The notes under the pieces: generated by a model | Told to the model about the DNA's origin: nothing | The model's input: the letters and a program-made list of their open reading frames with translations, nothing else | Databases searched by the model: none | Part shown: piece after piece, positions 23,542 through 31,890 of the stretch | How the letters are laid out: the number at the start of each line of letters is the position of its first letter | Position numbering within the stretch: the first letter of the stretch is position 1 | Position numbers and translations under genes: made by a program | Source: DASSNU01 sp035701265 | GTDB taxonomy: Bacteria; Gemmatimonadota; Gemmatimonadetes; Gemmatimonadales; Gemmatimonadaceae | DNA: 64,000 nucleotides | NCBI GenBank assembly: GCA_035701265.1 | Contig: DASSNU010000016.1 | Span: 62,001 to 126,000, forward strand | Direction of reading: 5' to 3'

Positions 23542-25650
23542 ATGTCATCGCTCCGCACCACACTCGTGCTGGCGGCGCTCCTCGCGCTCGGCGCCGCGGC
23601 CTGTCACCGTGATGCGCGCTCGCCGTCGCTGGCCGGCGATTGGGACGCGTACTTCGCACGCGGATCCGAGGTGCATCCGGGGTTCGAGGGGTGGCGGCGG
23701 ATGGGCTACGCGCACTTCGCGGCGCGGGACTCGGAGCTGTCCGGGGTGATCGCGCGGCGCACGGGGGAGCCGATGCTGACGGTCACGCATGTGACGGTAC
23801 GTGGCGACTCGGTGATCCTCGCCGCGAGCGACTCGCAAGCGGTGAACGCTGCATGGCACGGCGACACGCTCACGGGCGTGATGATGGAGCATGGACAGCC
23901 CGCGGGGCGCCGCGTGCGTCTCGTGCGACGTGCGTCGCCCTTCGTGGTGGAGCGCCCGTACGCGCTCTGGCCGGGTGCGGTGTCCGATTCGCAGTACGCG
24001 GTCACGGAGGACACACTCGTCTTCATGCGCACGCGCGATGGCGCGCGGCTGGCGAGCTACATCGCGCGGCCGGTGGGAGACGGGCCGTTCGGCGTGGTGC
24101 TGCAGCGCACACCGTACACGCGCATCCTGCACGCGGCGGGACGCTTCTGGGCATCGCGCGGGTACATCTTCGTCGCGCAGCACGTGCGCGGGCGCGACGT
24201 GTCCGATGGCAAAGACTTCGGCGACTACGACACCGACGTGCGCGACGGCTACGATGCCGTGGAGTGGGCGGCGCGGTTGCCGGGCGCGAACGGGCACGTG
24301 GGACTCATCGGGCACTCGGATGAGGGACGGCTGGCGTGGTACGCCGCGGTGAGCGCGCCTCCGCACCTTGCCGCCATCGCGCCCTCCGCCGCCACCGGCG
24401 ATCCGTGGCGCATCGTGCCGTACGAGGACATGGTCTTCTCGCCGATCAACGTTGCGTGGGCGTGTCTCATGCGCACGCGCACGCTCGAGGACATTGCCGA
24501 TCTGGACATCGGCACGGCCATCACGCATCTGCCGCTCAGCGAGCTGCCGCAGCAGCTCGGATGCGGACGCGTGCCCCTCTGGGACCGGTGGATCGCGCAT
24601 CCCACGCTCGACGCGTACTGGAGAGCGCACGCGGTCACCACGAACATCGCGCACGTGCGTGCGCCGGTGTTGCAGATCTCCGGCTGGTACGACGATTCGC
24701 GCGGGCCGATCGACTACACCGATGCACTGAGCCGCGTGCCGGGGCACCCGTTCATCCGGCTCGTCATGGGACCTGGGGCGCACAAGGGGATCGACTACGT
24801 GGCCGGCGAGTTCGGCCCCGAGTCGCGCGTGGACACGCGCATGCTGCAGCTCCGCTGGTTCGATCACTACCTGCTGGGCAGAGACAACGGCGTCGATCGC
24901 GAGCCGCCGGTGGACATCTTCGTCTTCGGCGACGACCGGTGGCGGCATGAGGACGCATGGCCCCTCGCGCGTGCCGTCGCCACGCGCTGGTACCTGCATT
25001 CTTCAGGGAGCGCGAACACGAGCGCGGGGGACGGCGTGCTCGACACGGTGCCCCCGCGCACGGTCGCCACTGCGGCCGCGCCCGCCGATGCGCCCGCCGA
25101 CACGTTCACCTACTATCCCGCCGATCCCACGCCCTTCCTGATCGATTCGCGCGAGCTGGAGACGTCGCTCAACGAGGACTACACCGCCATCAACGCCGCG
25201 CGACACGATGAGCTGGTGTTCACGTCGTTGCCGCTCACCGCGGCGATCGAGGTGACCGGGGAGATGTCGGCCACCCTCTGGGCGGCGAGCGACGCGCGCG
25301 ACACCGACTGGTACGTCATGCTCCTGGACGTCTTCCCGGACGGCCACGCCGAGCGTGTGCAGGATGGCGTGGCGCGCGCACGGTTCCGGCGAGGGTTCGA
25401 CCGCGCGGTGATGCTCACGCCGGGGAGCGTGGAGCGGTACGACATCGACCTCTGGTTCACCTCGCGCGTGTTCGAGCCCGGGCACCGCATCCGGGTGACC
25501 GTGTCGTCGGCGCTCTTCCCCAAGTACGACCGCAATCTGAACACGGGCGGCAACAACGAGAGGGACAGCACCTTCGTGGTGGCGCACCAGCGCGTGCTGC
25601 ACGACGCGGCGCATCCGTCGCACGTCGTGCTGCCGGTGGTGCCGCGGTAA
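23542..25650 (+). CDS. CocE/NonD-family hydrolase lipoprotein
   Basis: This 702-residue protein begins with a lipoprotein signal (LVLAALLALGAAAC, Cys at residue 21). A lead domain of about 140 residues follows, then an X-Pro dipeptidyl-peptidase/CocE alpha/beta-hydrolase core. That core contains TRDGARLASYIARP, GYIFVAQHVRGRDVSDG, the nucleophile motif GHSDEG, and the HKG loop (MGPGAHKGIDY) carrying the likely catalytic His. A C-terminal jelly-roll domain (DTDWYVMLLDVFPDGHAERVQDG) is also typical. Family enzymes cleave esters or Xaa-Pro peptides. The nucleophile loop GHSDEG differs from the common GxSYGG, so the specificity may differ. It is probably anchored to the outer face of a membrane. 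The stop codon overlaps an ATG of the next frame. Confidence 0.88.
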   Translation: MSSLRTTLVLAALLALGAAACHRDARSPSLAGDWDAYFARGSEVHPGFEGWRRMGYAHFAARDSELSGVIARRTGEPMLTVTHVTVRGDSVILAASDSQAVNAAWHGDTLTGVMMEHGQPAGRRVRLVRRASPFVVERPYALWPGAVSDSQYAVTEDTLVFMRTRDGARLASYIARPVGDGPFGVVLQRTPYTRILHAAGRFWASRGYIFVAQHVRGRDVSDGKDFGDYDTDVRDGYDAVEWAARLPGANGHVGLIGHSDEGRLAWYAAVSAPPHLAAIAPSAATGDPWRIVPYEDMVFSPINVAWACLMRTRTLEDIADLDIGTAITHLPLSELPQQLGCGRVPLWDRWIAHPTLDAYWRAHAVTTNIAHVRAPVLQISGWYDDSRGPIDYTDALSRVPGHPFIRLVMGPGAHKGIDYVAGEFGPESRVDTRMLQLRWFDHYLLGRDNGVDREPPVDIFVFGDDRWRHEDAWPLARAVATRWYLHSSGSANTSAGDGVLDTVPPRTVATAAAPADAPADTFTYYPADPTPFLIDSRELETSLNEDYTAINAARHDELVFTSLPLTAAIEVTGEMSATLWAASDARDTDWYVMLLDVFPDGHAERVQDGVARARFRRGFDRAVMLTPGSVERYDIDLWFTSRVFEPGHRIRVTVSSALFPKYDRNLNTGGNNERDSTFVVAHQRVLHDAAHPSHVVLPVVPR

Positions 25651-25796
25651 TGGCAACCGCCGCCAGATGTTTGCGCTTCACGCCCAGCGCCGTATGTTTC
25701 TTCCGTTCCCTCCCGTCCGTCTTCCACGTGGCTACCGGGCTTCCCCCCTCCTCCCGGCCCGCGTCTCTTCCTCTCCTCTCCCCTCCCACCACCGCC

Positions 25797-26648
25797 ATGG
25801 AAGCCGACGAGCTGACACGCTCCCCCCTCCCCCTTCCGCCCGCCGCGACCGTGCAGGTGGCCTCCGCAGGGATCACTCCTCGCTCGCTCACCCCGACGGT
25901 GACGATTGCGTCGCCCGGCGTCCTCGCGGGCGCACCGGCACGCCCCGCGTGGGCGTGGCTGCCGGACACGCGCGTGATCCTCGGGATCTCCCTCGCCGTT
26001 GCGGCGCTGGTCGGGGCGACGCTCCTCGATCCATGGGCGTTCCATCACGTCGTCATGCCGCGCGTGTACGAGCGCGATTGGGGACGCGCGCTCCGCATCG
26101 TGGGCTTTCTCCCTACGTGGGCGATGGTCTCCATCGCGCTCGTACTCTGCACGCGCGACGGAGACGCCATGTCACACGGCGCGCGCGCACACGGGGACGT
26201 GTCTGCGCAGCGCGTGCGGCGACGCCCCACGTGGCTGTGCGGCGCCATGCCGCTCGTCGCCGCGACGACGGCCGGGATCGCCGGCGAGCTGGTCAAGCTC
26301 GTCATCCGGCGTGAGCGCCCGATGGCGCACGCCGGCGCGTACTTCTTTCGCAGCTTCGCCGATCGGCCGTTCTCCACGGCGGGGCTCTCCACGCCGAGCA
26401 GCCACGCGATCGTCGCGTTCGGCGCGGCGGCAATGCTCGCGCGCATGTACCCGCGCGCCGCGTGGCTCTGGTACTCCCTCGCAGCCGGATGCGCGTTCAC
26501 GCGCCTGCTCGCGCGTGCGCACTACCTGAGCGACGTCACCCTCTCGGCGATCATCGCGTGGCTGGTGGTCGCGGCGCTCTGGCGATGGTACGAGGCCGGC
26601 GCACCGGCGCGCATCAGGCGCACGGGGGAGATTCGGGCGGGCACCTGA
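25797..26648 (+). CDS. PAP2-family phosphatase, membrane-bound
   Basis: This 283-residue protein has six hydrophobic segments and the three PAP2 signature blocks: KLVIRRERP (the KxxxxxxRP motif), the PSSH of STPSSHAIV, and TRLLARAHYLSDV, whose RxxxxxHxxSD element carries the catalytic His. Such enzymes dephosphorylate lipid phosphates or undecaprenyl diphosphate at the periplasmic face. An ATG at 25650 in the same frame overlaps the previous stop. The intervening 147 bases are pyrimidine-rich and encode residues unlike a coding N-terminus, so I place the start at 25797. The first 60 residues are a low-complexity Pro/Ala lead. Confidence 0.85.
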   Translation: MEADELTRSPLPLPPAATVQVASAGITPRSLTPTVTIASPGVLAGAPARPAWAWLPDTRVILGISLAVAALVGATLLDPWAFHHVVMPRVYERDWGRALRIVGFLPTWAMVSIALVLCTRDGDAMSHGARAHGDVSAQRVRRRPTWLCGAMPLVAATTAGIAGELVKLVIRRERPMAHAGAYFFRSFADRPFSTAGLSTPSSHAIVAFGAAAMLARMYPRAAWLWYSLAAGCAFTRLLARAHYLSDVTLSAIIAWLVVAALWRWYEAGAPARIRRTGEIRAGT

Positions 26649-26738
26649 TCCGCAGCGCCATCGTTCTCCGCGCGACGGACTGCCCTCTCGCGCGGTCTCC
26701 TCACCGCTGTCCTCCTCTCGCGGCCACCCTGTTCCGAA

Positions 26739-26760
26739 GTGATACCGCCGGTGATCCCAC
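26739..26760. repeat. Third GTGGTATC-type palindromic element
   Basis: GTGATACCGCC-GGTGATCCCAC has the same layout as the two elements near 21.6 kb, and its reverse complement matches copy A at 18 of 22 positions. It lies in the 237-base gap between the convergent PAP2 and sigma-DUF1835 genes. That gap holds no gene I can support. Confidence 0.4.
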
Positions 26761-26885
26761 TTCATTACGGGGTCGCCCGGAAGCAAGGGCACCCTTCGGC
26801 GGGGCGGAAGCCGGGGCGCAGGAAACGGCACAGTACGGCACGGCATCACGGCTCCGCGTCACGGCGCGCCCCGCCCACGCCGGAC

Positions 26886-28502
26886 TTACAGCACCGCACC
26901 CGCCTCCACCAGCCGCCGCGCCTCCGCATCCCACCGCCAGTGCTGCGCGGAGCTCCGCACGCGCGCGCCGCCGATGCGCCGGTCGAAGGGAAGCAGCCGC
27001 ATCCAGTCGTCGTCCCCCGCAAGCACGCGAAGCCCCGTGTGCGTGATCCGCACCTCTCCTTCCGGGAGGGACTGCGGCGATGGGCGCAGGTCGAGCGCCA
27101 CGAGCGGGTCCGGACCTTCAGCCATCCGCAGCACGCGCCACCAGTAGGACGTGTCGCCCAGATACGGGCGTTCTTCCAGCGCCTGCGCCGCGATGAACAA
27201 CTTGGCCGGTGAGTACGGCGACTCCGCGAGCAGCCGGAGAATCTGTCCCTCCGTGCGCGGGACGCCGGTGCGCACCGCGGGAAACTCCTCCAGATGCCGG
27301 CGCAGCGCGGCGCCAAGGAAGGGAAGCGCCGACGTGTCGCGCTCGAGCAGCCGCTCGATCCCGGTGGGCTTCGCGGCGCAGTAGGCGGCCCACGCGTTCC
27401 GGCCGAGGCGGAGCTGCTCCTCGCTCAGGCGCTGCCGTGTGCCGTAGAGCGACGCGAGCTGGGTAGACGTGAGCTGTCCCAGCCCGATGAAGCGCTCCAC
27501 TCCGGGATACTCCCCGATACAGATGAGACTCAACGTACAGCGACGCGTCTCGCGCCGCGCGAAGTGATCGAGGTGATGCATGAGGAGCGTCTGGTCGAAC
27601 AGATCGTGCTCGAACCAGAGCACCACCTCGTCGTGCTCGTCCGCGCTCGCGAGTCCCGCGTCCCACCGCTCGTGCATCGCGAGCGCCTCGTCGTAGCTGG
27701 CGTAGCCGCGTGACGTGGCGTAGCGTGCGCGCACGCGGCGCCACTCCTCCGCGCTCGCGTTCCGGGGGAGCGGCCCCTCGTGCAGCACGTCCGCCCACAC
27801 CGCCAGATCGCCCGGCACTCCCGAGCCGCGAAGCGTCCCGACCATGCAGTCGCCGTTGAGCACGTGGAGGATCGAACGGGGCGACGCCGGCTCCTCATCG
27901 AACGCGTCTCCCACCTCCGCCGCGCCGGCCCCGTCGCGCGCGTAGTCCGCCAGCAGGGGAGCGAGCGCCTGTCGCGCGCGCGTCACGAGCGAGCGCACCG
28001 TGCCTTCGGGAACGCCGAGTGCCGCGGCGATGCGCGTCTGCGAGAGGCCATCGAGGTGGTAGAGGGCGAGTGGTGCCCGCGAGCGCGCGGGAAGGCGCGC
28101 GAGCGCCACGCGCACGCGGTCCACCAGCTCGAGCTGCTCCAGTCGCTCGAGGGGTGACGGATCGGGCGACGCCACGTGCGCGAGGGGGTCGGCGTGGCCG
28201 TCGCCATCCGCACGGTACAGCTCGGGGTGGTACGCGCGCATCCAGTCGATGCTCACCCCCACGACGATCCGGCGCAGCCACGCGGCGAACTTTCCGGGAT
28301 CCGCGAGCATGTCCAGGTTGCGGAACGCCCGCACGAACGCTTCCTGTGCGAGGTCCTCCGCCTCCGTGCCGTCGTGCACCAGCGCGTACGCCACCGCCCA
28401 CGCGGCGCGTTCGTGTCTGCGCACCAGCACGTCGAAGGCGCGCACGTCACCCGCGCGCACGCTGTTCACGAGCTCGGCGTCGGTCGGTTCGTTCGGATCC
28501 AC
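26886..28502 (-). CDS. ECF-type RNA polymerase sigma factor fused to a DUF1835 domain
   Basis: This 538-residue protein, counted from a GTG at 28500-28502, joins two unrelated modules. Residues about 8-90 are sigma region 2 (VRAGDVRAFDVLVRRHERAAW, then EAEDLAQEAFVRAFRNL). Residues about 125-180 are sigma region 4 with a helix-turn-helix (HLDGLSQTRIAAALGVPEGTVRSLVTRARQAL). From residue 211, ILHVLNGDCMVGTLRGSG opens a DUF1835 domain, including VVLWFEHDLFDQTLL near 292-308. A C-terminal part (about 405-538) resembles the companion domain often found after DUF1835. No anti-sigma gene is adjacent, so the extra domain may control the sigma part. The frame stays open upstream to 28688, but those residues look non-coding. 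No Shine-Dalgarno sequence precedes the GTG, so the start is uncertain. Confidence 0.83.
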   Translation of the reverse strand: MDPNEPTDAELVNSVRAGDVRAFDVLVRRHERAAWAVAYALVHDGTEAEDLAQEAFVRAFRNLDMLADPGKFAAWLRRIVVGVSIDWMRAYHPELYRADGDGHADPLAHVASPDPSPLERLEQLELVDRVRVALARLPARSRAPLALYHLDGLSQTRIAAALGVPEGTVRSLVTRARQALAPLLADYARDGAGAAEVGDAFDEEPASPRSILHVLNGDCMVGTLRGSGVPGDLAVWADVLHEGPLPRNASAEEWRRVRARYATSRGYASYDEALAMHERWDAGLASADEHDEVVLWFEHDLFDQTLLMHHLDHFARRETRRCTLSLICIGEYPGVERFIGLGQLTSTQLASLYGTRQRLSEEQLRLGRNAWAAYCAAKPTGIERLLERDTSALPFLGAALRRHLEEFPAVRTGVPRTEGQILRLLAESPYSPAKLFIAAQALEERPYLGDTSYWWRVLRMAEGPDPLVALDLRPSPQSLPEGEVRITHTGLRVLAGDDDWMRLLPFDRRIGGARVRSSAQHWRWDAEARRLVEAGAVL

Positions 28503-28660
28503 TGCGGCTTGGCTACGGATGGTTGGGGACGTGCACGGCCTCGCGCTCGCGACGCTCGTCCCTAATAGACGAGCGGAAGTGCGCTCCCGCTGCAAGGGGG
28601 AGGGGGCGCCCGCGGTGGCGCGCGACGGCTCCCCGCTCCCCTCCGTCCACTCGCCTCCCC

Positions 28661-28716
28661 TTGACAATCTACAAGAGCGCTGCCACACTCTCTTGTAGAA
28701 TATCTAGGAGAGATAT
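28661..28716 (+). promoter_or_regulatory. Promoter, operator and Shine-Dalgarno hairpin of the second PadR-ADOP unit
   Basis: TTGACA (28661-28666) and CACACT (28684-28689) form -35 and -10 boxes with a 17-base spacer. Perfect arms TCTACAAGAG (28668-28677) and CTCTTGTAGA (28690-28699) bracket the -10, a strong repressor-site layout. Just downstream, ATATCT (28700-28705) and AGATAT (28711-28716) pair around the loop AGGAG (28706-28710), which is the Shine-Dalgarno sequence for the GTG at 28720. Both transcription and translation could therefore be gated here. Confidence 0.65.
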
Positions 28717-28719
28717 CCC

Positions 28720-29052
28720 GTGTCGCGACCCGATGCCGATGTCCTGCAAGGAACGCTGGACCTGCTGATCCTCAAAGCGCTCTCCCTCGAGCCGATGCAC
28801 GGGTGGGCGGTGGCGCAACGCATCCAGCAGATCTCGCGCGACGTGCTGCAGGTGAATCAGGGCTCCCTCTATCCCGCCCTCCACCGGCTGGAGCACCGGG
28901 GGTGGATCGCGGCCACGTGGGGAACGAGCGAGAACAACCGCCGCGCAAAGTTCTACCGGCTCACCGCCACCGGGCGGAAGCAGCTCGCGTCGGAGCTGGC
29001 CACGTGGAGGCGCTTCTCCACGGCCGTCGAGATGGTGCTCGCGACGGGCTGA
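28720..29052 (+). CDS. PadR-family regulator of the ADOP-linked type
   Basis: This 110-residue winged-helix protein has QGTLDLLILKALSLEPMHGWAVAQRI, NQGSLYPALHRLEHRGWIAATWG and RRAKFYRLTATGRKQL, the compact PadR form that accompanies orphan permeases. It starts with GTG, 9 bases after the AGGAG Shine-Dalgarno sequence, and is followed 87 bases later by its ADOP gene. Its upstream inverted repeat differs in sequence from those of the other PadR genes in the window, so it probably controls only this unit. It is divergent from the sigma-DUF1835 gene, and the shared 217-base gap might let it act on both. Confidence 0.92.
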   Translation: MSRPDADVLQGTLDLLILKALSLEPMHGWAVAQRIQQISRDVLQVNQGSLYPALHRLEHRGWIAATWGTSENNRRAKFYRLTATGRKQLASELATWRRFSTAVEMVLATG

Positions 29053-29139
29053 CGGCAGCGCGCGGGAATCGGAGGGAGGCTGCGCGAGATAGACCGGCGC
29101 GCCGCACGCCGGCCGATCGTACGAACGACGGAGGGCGCC

Positions 29140-31845
29140 ATGGATCGTCTGCATGGTTTCTGGACGCGGCTGCGCGCGCTCTGGCGGCGCGGTGCGGTGG
29201 AGCGTGAGCTCGACGACGAGCTGCGCTTCCACGTGGAGATGGAAATCGACGCGCTCGTCGCGCGCGGACTGTCTCCCGAGGAGGCGCGCCGCCGCGCGCT
29301 CGTCGCCTTCGGCGGCGTGGAGCGCCACAAGGAGACGTCGCGCGATGCACGGGGCTTCGTCTGGCTGCACGAGGCGCGCGGCGATCTGCGTCACGCGCTG
29401 CGGCTGCTCGCCGCGCACCCGGCCTTTGCCGCGGCGGTGATCCTCACGCTCGCGCTCGGCGTGGGCGCGAACACCGCCATCTTCAGCGTGATCGACGCGG
29501 TGCTGCTGCGCCCGTCCCCGTTCGCCGCGCCGGACCGGCTGGTCATGTTCTGGGAGACGGACCGCGGCAGCCACACGACGCACGAGCCGGCGTCGTGGCC
29601 GGATGTGGCCGACTACGGCGAGCGCGCCCGCACGATCCGCGCGATCGGGAGCGTGTTGGGGCAGGACGTCACCATCGGTGGCGAGGGAGAGCCCATGCGC
29701 GTCGCCGGGCTTGGCGTCACCCCCGAGCTGCTTCCACTCCTGGGCGTCCGGCCGGTCGTGGGACGGCTCTTCACGCCTGACGAAGGAAATCCCGGCGCGC
29801 AGCAGGTGGCCATGCTCGGGGAGCGCTTCTGGCGCGAGCGCTATGACGCGGATCCGGCCATCGTCGGGCGCACCATCACGCTGGATGAGCAGCCGGCGAC
29901 GATCGTCGGCGTGCTTCCCGCGGACGCGGACCTCGGAATCCGGCAGATTCACGACCGCGCGGACTACGCGCCGACGTTCAGTGGCGAGCACGTAGCCGTG
30001 TGGCTGGCCATGCGGCCGCGCGCCGCCTCGTATCCGCGTACCACGCATCCCTTCCTCACGGTGGCGCGTCTGGCGCCGGGCGCCACGCTCGAGAGCGCGC
30101 AGCAGGAGATGTCGGCCATCGCCGCGGATCTGGAGCGCAGCTACCCGGAGAACGCGAACCGCGGTGTGAACCTGGAGCGCTACAGCGACGTGGTCTTTGG
30201 CGCGGTGCGTCCGGTGCTCTTCGTGCTGCTTGGCGCGGTGACGCTGGTGCTGCTCGTCACGTGCGCGAACGTGGCGAATCTCCTCTTGGCGCGCACCACC
30301 GCGCGCGCGCGCGAGGTCGCGATGCGCCGAGCGCTCGGTGCGGGGGACGGGCGCATCCGGCGGCAGTTCCTGGTGGAGTCCGCGGTGCTCGTGCTGCTTG
30401 GCAGCGCTGCGGGCGTGCTGGTGGCGTACGCGGGGCTGCGCGCGATCGTGGCGCTGGCGCCGGCGGGGATCCCGCGGCTGGACTCGGCGTCGGTGAACGG
30501 CACCGTGCTCGCGTATGCCGCGGTGCTCGCCGCGCTGGTCGCTCTCGCGTTCGGCATGCTTCCCGCCGTCCAGCTCCGGCGGCTGGATCTCCATGGCGTG
30601 CTCACCGTACAGAGCGGCCGCCGCATCTCCGAGGGACGCGGCGGGCGGCGCGTGCGGTCATCGCTCGTCGTCGCCGAGGTGGCGCTCGCGGTGATGCTCG
30701 TGGTGGGCGCGGGGCTGCTTCTGCGCAGTCTCTGGCGGCTGCAGGCGGTAGACCCGGGCTTCGATGGTGCGCACGTGCTCAAGGCGCAGTACCAGCTTCC
30801 GGGGACGCGCTACGCGATGGACCTGCAACGGTGGCCGGACATTCCTGCCGTGACCGGCTTTCACGCGCGGCTGCTGCAGGCCGTGCGCGCGATCCCCGGC
30901 GTGGAGAGCGCTGCGATCGCCAGTGCCTCGCCGCTCGACCCGGGGTTCACGAACTCGTTCCGGATCGTGGGACGCGAGGCGGAGTCGGAGCACTACCCCG
31001 AGATTCGCACACGCTTCATCACGCCGGGGTACCTGCATACGCTGGGCGTTCCGCTCCTGGCCGGCCGCGACATCCGTGATGGCGACGACGCCCGCGCGCC
31101 GAGCGTGGTCCTCATCAACCGTACCGCGGCGGAGCGCTACTTCGGCGCCGGAGCGGGCGGAGCGGGCACGCCGATCGGGCAGGTGATCCAGTTCTGGGGG
31201 ACGCCGTGGCGCATCGTCGGAGTGATCGGTGACGAGCGCTTCCGCGGCGTCGACGCGCCGCCGGATCCCGCGGTCTACGCCCCCCTCGCGCAGGCGCCGC
31301 AGCAGAGCGTCACGCTGCTCGTGCGCGCGCGCGGGCCCGATCCGGCATCGCTCGCGCCTGCGGTTCGCCGCGCGCTGCACGCCGCCGATCCGCAGCTCGC
31401 GCTCTTCGGCGTGGAGCCGCTCCGCGCGACGCTGTCGGAGAGCATCGCGCGGCCGCGGTTCAGCGCGGTGCTCCTCGCACTCTTCGGCGGCGTGGCGATG
31501 GCGCTGGCGCTGGTGGGGGTGTACGGCGTGCTTGGCTATACGGTGGCGCAGCGCGTTCCCGAGATGGGGATCCGCCTCGCCCTGGGCGCCGCGCGGTGGG
31601 ACGTGATGCGCGTGGTGGTGGGGGAGGGGATCGCGCTCGCCGCCGGCGGTGTGGCCATCGGGTTGCTGGCGGCGCTGGCGGGCTCGCGCATCCTGTCGGC
31701 GCTCGTCTTCGGCGTGACGACCACCGATCCGGCAACGTTCATCACCGTGGCGGGTGCCGTGCTGCTTACCGCGCTCCTGGCCACCATTCTCCCCGCGCTG
31801 CGCGCCACGCGCGCGGACCCCATGCTCGCCTTGCGCGCGGAGTGA
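29140..31845 (+). CDS. ADOP-family ABC transporter permease (2)
   Basis: This 901-residue protein has the complete ADOP layout. The N-terminal soluble segment (VERELDDELRFHVEMEIDALVARGLSPEEA) is followed by the first transmembrane helix (AAVILTLALGVGANTAIFSVIDAVLL) and a MacB-like periplasmic domain. Then comes the first FtsX domain (NVANLLLARTTARAREVAMRRALGAGDGRI), a second periplasmic domain, and a second FtsX domain (YTVAQRVPEMGIRLALGAARWDVM). It ends with the usual LRATRADPMLALRAE. No ATPase lies nearby. Its PadR partner is immediately upstream. The transported or sensed molecule is unknown. Confidence 0.93.
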   Translation: MDRLHGFWTRLRALWRRGAVERELDDELRFHVEMEIDALVARGLSPEEARRRALVAFGGVERHKETSRDARGFVWLHEARGDLRHALRLLAAHPAFAAAVILTLALGVGANTAIFSVIDAVLLRPSPFAAPDRLVMFWETDRGSHTTHEPASWPDVADYGERARTIRAIGSVLGQDVTIGGEGEPMRVAGLGVTPELLPLLGVRPVVGRLFTPDEGNPGAQQVAMLGERFWRERYDADPAIVGRTITLDEQPATIVGVLPADADLGIRQIHDRADYAPTFSGEHVAVWLAMRPRAASYPRTTHPFLTVARLAPGATLESAQQEMSAIAADLERSYPENANRGVNLERYSDVVFGAVRPVLFVLLGAVTLVLLVTCANVANLLLARTTARAREVAMRRALGAGDGRIRRQFLVESAVLVLLGSAAGVLVAYAGLRAIVALAPAGIPRLDSASVNGTVLAYAAVLAALVALAFGMLPAVQLRRLDLHGVLTVQSGRRISEGRGGRRVRSSLVVAEVALAVMLVVGAGLLLRSLWRLQAVDPGFDGAHVLKAQYQLPGTRYAMDLQRWPDIPAVTGFHARLLQAVRAIPGVESAAIASASPLDPGFTNSFRIVGREAESEHYPEIRTRFITPGYLHTLGVPLLAGRDIRDGDDARAPSVVLINRTAAERYFGAGAGGAGTPIGQVIQFWGTPWRIVGVIGDERFRGVDAPPDPAVYAPLAQAPQQSVTLLVRARGPDPASLAPAVRRALHAADPQLALFGVEPLRATLSESIARPRFSAVLLALFGGVAMALALVGVYGVLGYTVAQRVPEMGIRLALGAARWDVMRVVVGEGIALAAGGVAIGLLAALAGSRILSALVFGVTTTDPATFITVAGAVLLTALLATILPALRATRADPMLALRAE

Positions 31846-31852
31846 TGTGCGT

Positions 31853-31874
31853 GCACGCGCGGACCAGCGCGTGC
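31853..31874. terminator. Hairpin between convergent genes
   Basis: Perfect 8-bp arms GCACGCGC (31853-31860) and GCGCGTGC (31867-31874) with a 6-base loop sit in the 45 bases between the ADOP stop and the hybrid kinase stop. It is a likely bidirectional terminator without a U-tract. Confidence 0.55.
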
Positions 31875-31890
31875 GACGCGGCTACGGAAT

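Noticed and set aside
26701..26934. A 77-codon Gly/Ala-rich frame in the gap after the PAP2 gene.
   Set aside because: Low complexity, no start signal, and it overlaps the end of the sigma-DUF1835 gene.
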